Shown here: in pieces, positions 5,311 to 5,979 of the stretch | Numbering within the stretch: the stretch's first letter is position 1 | Layout: every line of letters begins with the position of its first letter | Origin: Kouleothrix aurantiaca | GTDB taxonomy: Bacteria > Chloroflexota > Chloroflexia > Chloroflexales > Roseiflexaceae | Assembly: GCA_001399705.1 (NCBI GenBank) | Contig: LJCR01000159.1 | Coordinates: forward strand, 1 to 5,979 | Direction: 5' to 3' | Length of the DNA: 5,979 nt | Notes under the pieces: generated by a model | The model's input: the letters and a program-made list of their open reading frames with translations, nothing else | Databases searched by the model: none | What the model was told of the DNA's origin: nothing | Made by a program: the position numbers and the translations under genes

Positions 5311-5828
5311 ATAAGTGTCTCATCGCTTTAATATCCTTTTACACAGGATCTCTGAAAAACTGATCGCGGCGAGAGAAAAATCAGTGTATAATCTTGCATT
5401 GTAAACTGTCGCCCGTAGGATAAAAGGCTTACACTTTTTACTGGCAACCAACAGTCGACACCGAAATTCGGTACTTCATTTTTCCCACGCTATTAACCTT
5501 AAACACGTCTTGTTATACGATAGAACAACGTTTATCATAGTAAAGCTAAAACAGGCTCTTTTTCTTCTATATTTCCCGTCGCGAAATATTTTACATCCAC
5601 CAAACGATCAAGAATAGTGCATAAATCTTGATATGCCTATTCTCGCCTTCAGGACAAAACTCCTGTAATAGTTACTGGCCATTTGTCTGTACAGAGATCA
5701 TATATTTGGTTTTTTGTCCGTCGACGGAGCACGAACTCTAATTCGGGGTTCGTTTTGGGGGTTTCGGCAGCCTCGCATGTGCCGCTTCCCCGCTCAAATT
5801 AAAAAATGATGTGTACGGTGCCATTCAC

Positions 5829-5876
5829 TCCCCACTTTGCTAAAACCCTGCGAACTCGCCACAGCGCAAGTGGGGA
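5829..5876. repeat. Long stem-loop TCCCCACTTtGC/GCAAGTGGGGA
   Basis: Arms at 5829-5840 and 5866-5876 pair over 11 bases with a single bulged T, around a loop of about 25 bases. It is the strongest GC-containing hairpin in the right-hand region. There is no T-tract, so it is not an intrinsic terminator. It might be a structured RNA, a protein-binding dyad or a mobile-element end. Confidence 0.45.
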
Positions 5877-5979
5877 ATGTATCCGAATAACAACATCCAT
5901 ACTAACGATCAATGGAGAAATCACGATCGCATCTTTCACTACGACCCTTTGACAACCGTTTACAACATGTCCTAAACCC

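Larger units (their letters stand above)
4978..5979. other. Gene-free AT-rich region rich in inverted repeats
   Basis: No coding sequence I can support. It carries many dyads: CTCACGTGAG (5054-5063), a 40-base inverted repeat (5271-5310), ACTGAT/ATCAGT (5359-5385), ACCGAA-A-TTCGGT (5460-5472), ATATTTC/GAAATAT (5569-5589), ATCAAGA/TCTTGAT (5607-5632), CAGGA/TCCTG (5650-5665), TCCGTCGACGGA (5717-5728), and a strong stem at 5829-5876. A perfect TATAAT (5387-5392, plus) has no matching -35. This could be a replication or transfer origin, or simply a long regulatory spacer or decayed DNA. Confidence 0.45.

Noticed and set aside
5731..5756. ACGAAC/GTTCGT region as tRNA fragment or terminator
   Set aside because: The stem is only 6 bases, is followed by TTTTGGGGG rather than a T-run, and no tRNA arms can be built around it.
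5806..5952. 48-codon plus-strand frame starting ATGATG
   Set aside because: No ribosome site, no protein-like pattern, and it spans the strong stem-loop.
5801..5978. Minus-strand frame open from the right edge for about 59 codons
   Set aside because: No start is visible, it crosses the 5829-5876 stem-loop, and the product has no recognisable motif. A chance open run cannot be excluded without flanking sequence.
5912..5979. Plus-strand ATG (MEKSRSHLSL...) open to the right edge
   Set aside because: Only about 22 codons, no ribosome site, and no clear promoter. It could be a leaderless gene start, but this is too weak to annotate.
1..5979. CRISPR array
   Set aside because: No regularly spaced direct repeats of 20-40 bases were seen on either strand.

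Overview
The window looks like part of an integrated mobile element, probably an integrated plasmid or an integrative element, from a filamentous Chloroflexota-type bacterium. That assignment is an inference. It rests on the two very small Cro/C1-type regulators opening MVRLR..ELA..RGLNMSQ, the primase-helicase style, and strong Shine-Dalgarno sites used with GTG starts. No taxonomic marker gene is present. Coding DNA is moderately GC-rich, while the spacers in front of the two regulators and the right-hand end are clearly AT-rich.

Left end (1-1001, minus strand): a site-specific recombination module. A small excisionase/AlpA-like HTH protein (780-1001) overlaps by 8 bases a tyrosine recombinase (787 to beyond base 1). 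The recombinase starts at a GTG with a good ribosome site and loses its C-terminal catalytic residues off the window edge. Upstream on the same strand is a small four-cysteine protein of unknown role (1138-1428), with a perfect 20-bp palindrome in its upstream region.

Middle (1500-2525): an AT-rich regulatory spacer with a dyad, a small HTH regulator on the plus strand (xre-A, 1837-2073), and about 450 bases with no convincing gene.

Replication block (2526-4977, minus strand): a second HTH regulator (xre-B, 4698-4919), a 205-base intercistronic leader, a primase-like protein of the archaeo-eukaryotic primase (AEP) type (3710-4492), and a helicase remnant (2526-3752) in the -1 frame. The remnant keeps the DExx box and the C-terminal helicase motifs but has no Walker A. 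The primase-helicase therefore appears broken by an internal deletion plus a frameshift.

The most interesting signal is in the leader. On the plus strand, antisense to it, are a perfect TTGACA, a 17-base spacer, TAGTAT, and then about 64 bases ending in an intrinsic terminator. This predicts a small counter-transcribed RNA facing the primase mRNA. The order small repressor, antisense RNA, replication gene matches the logic of plasmid copy-control modules such as copG-RNAII-repB of pMV158, but with an HTH regulator and an AEP primase. The leader can also form alternative hairpins, one of which pairs with the primase ribosome-binding site.

Right end (4978-5979): about 1 kb with no convincing gene, AT-rich and holding many inverted repeats. 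It is a candidate origin or control region, but nothing in it is proven.
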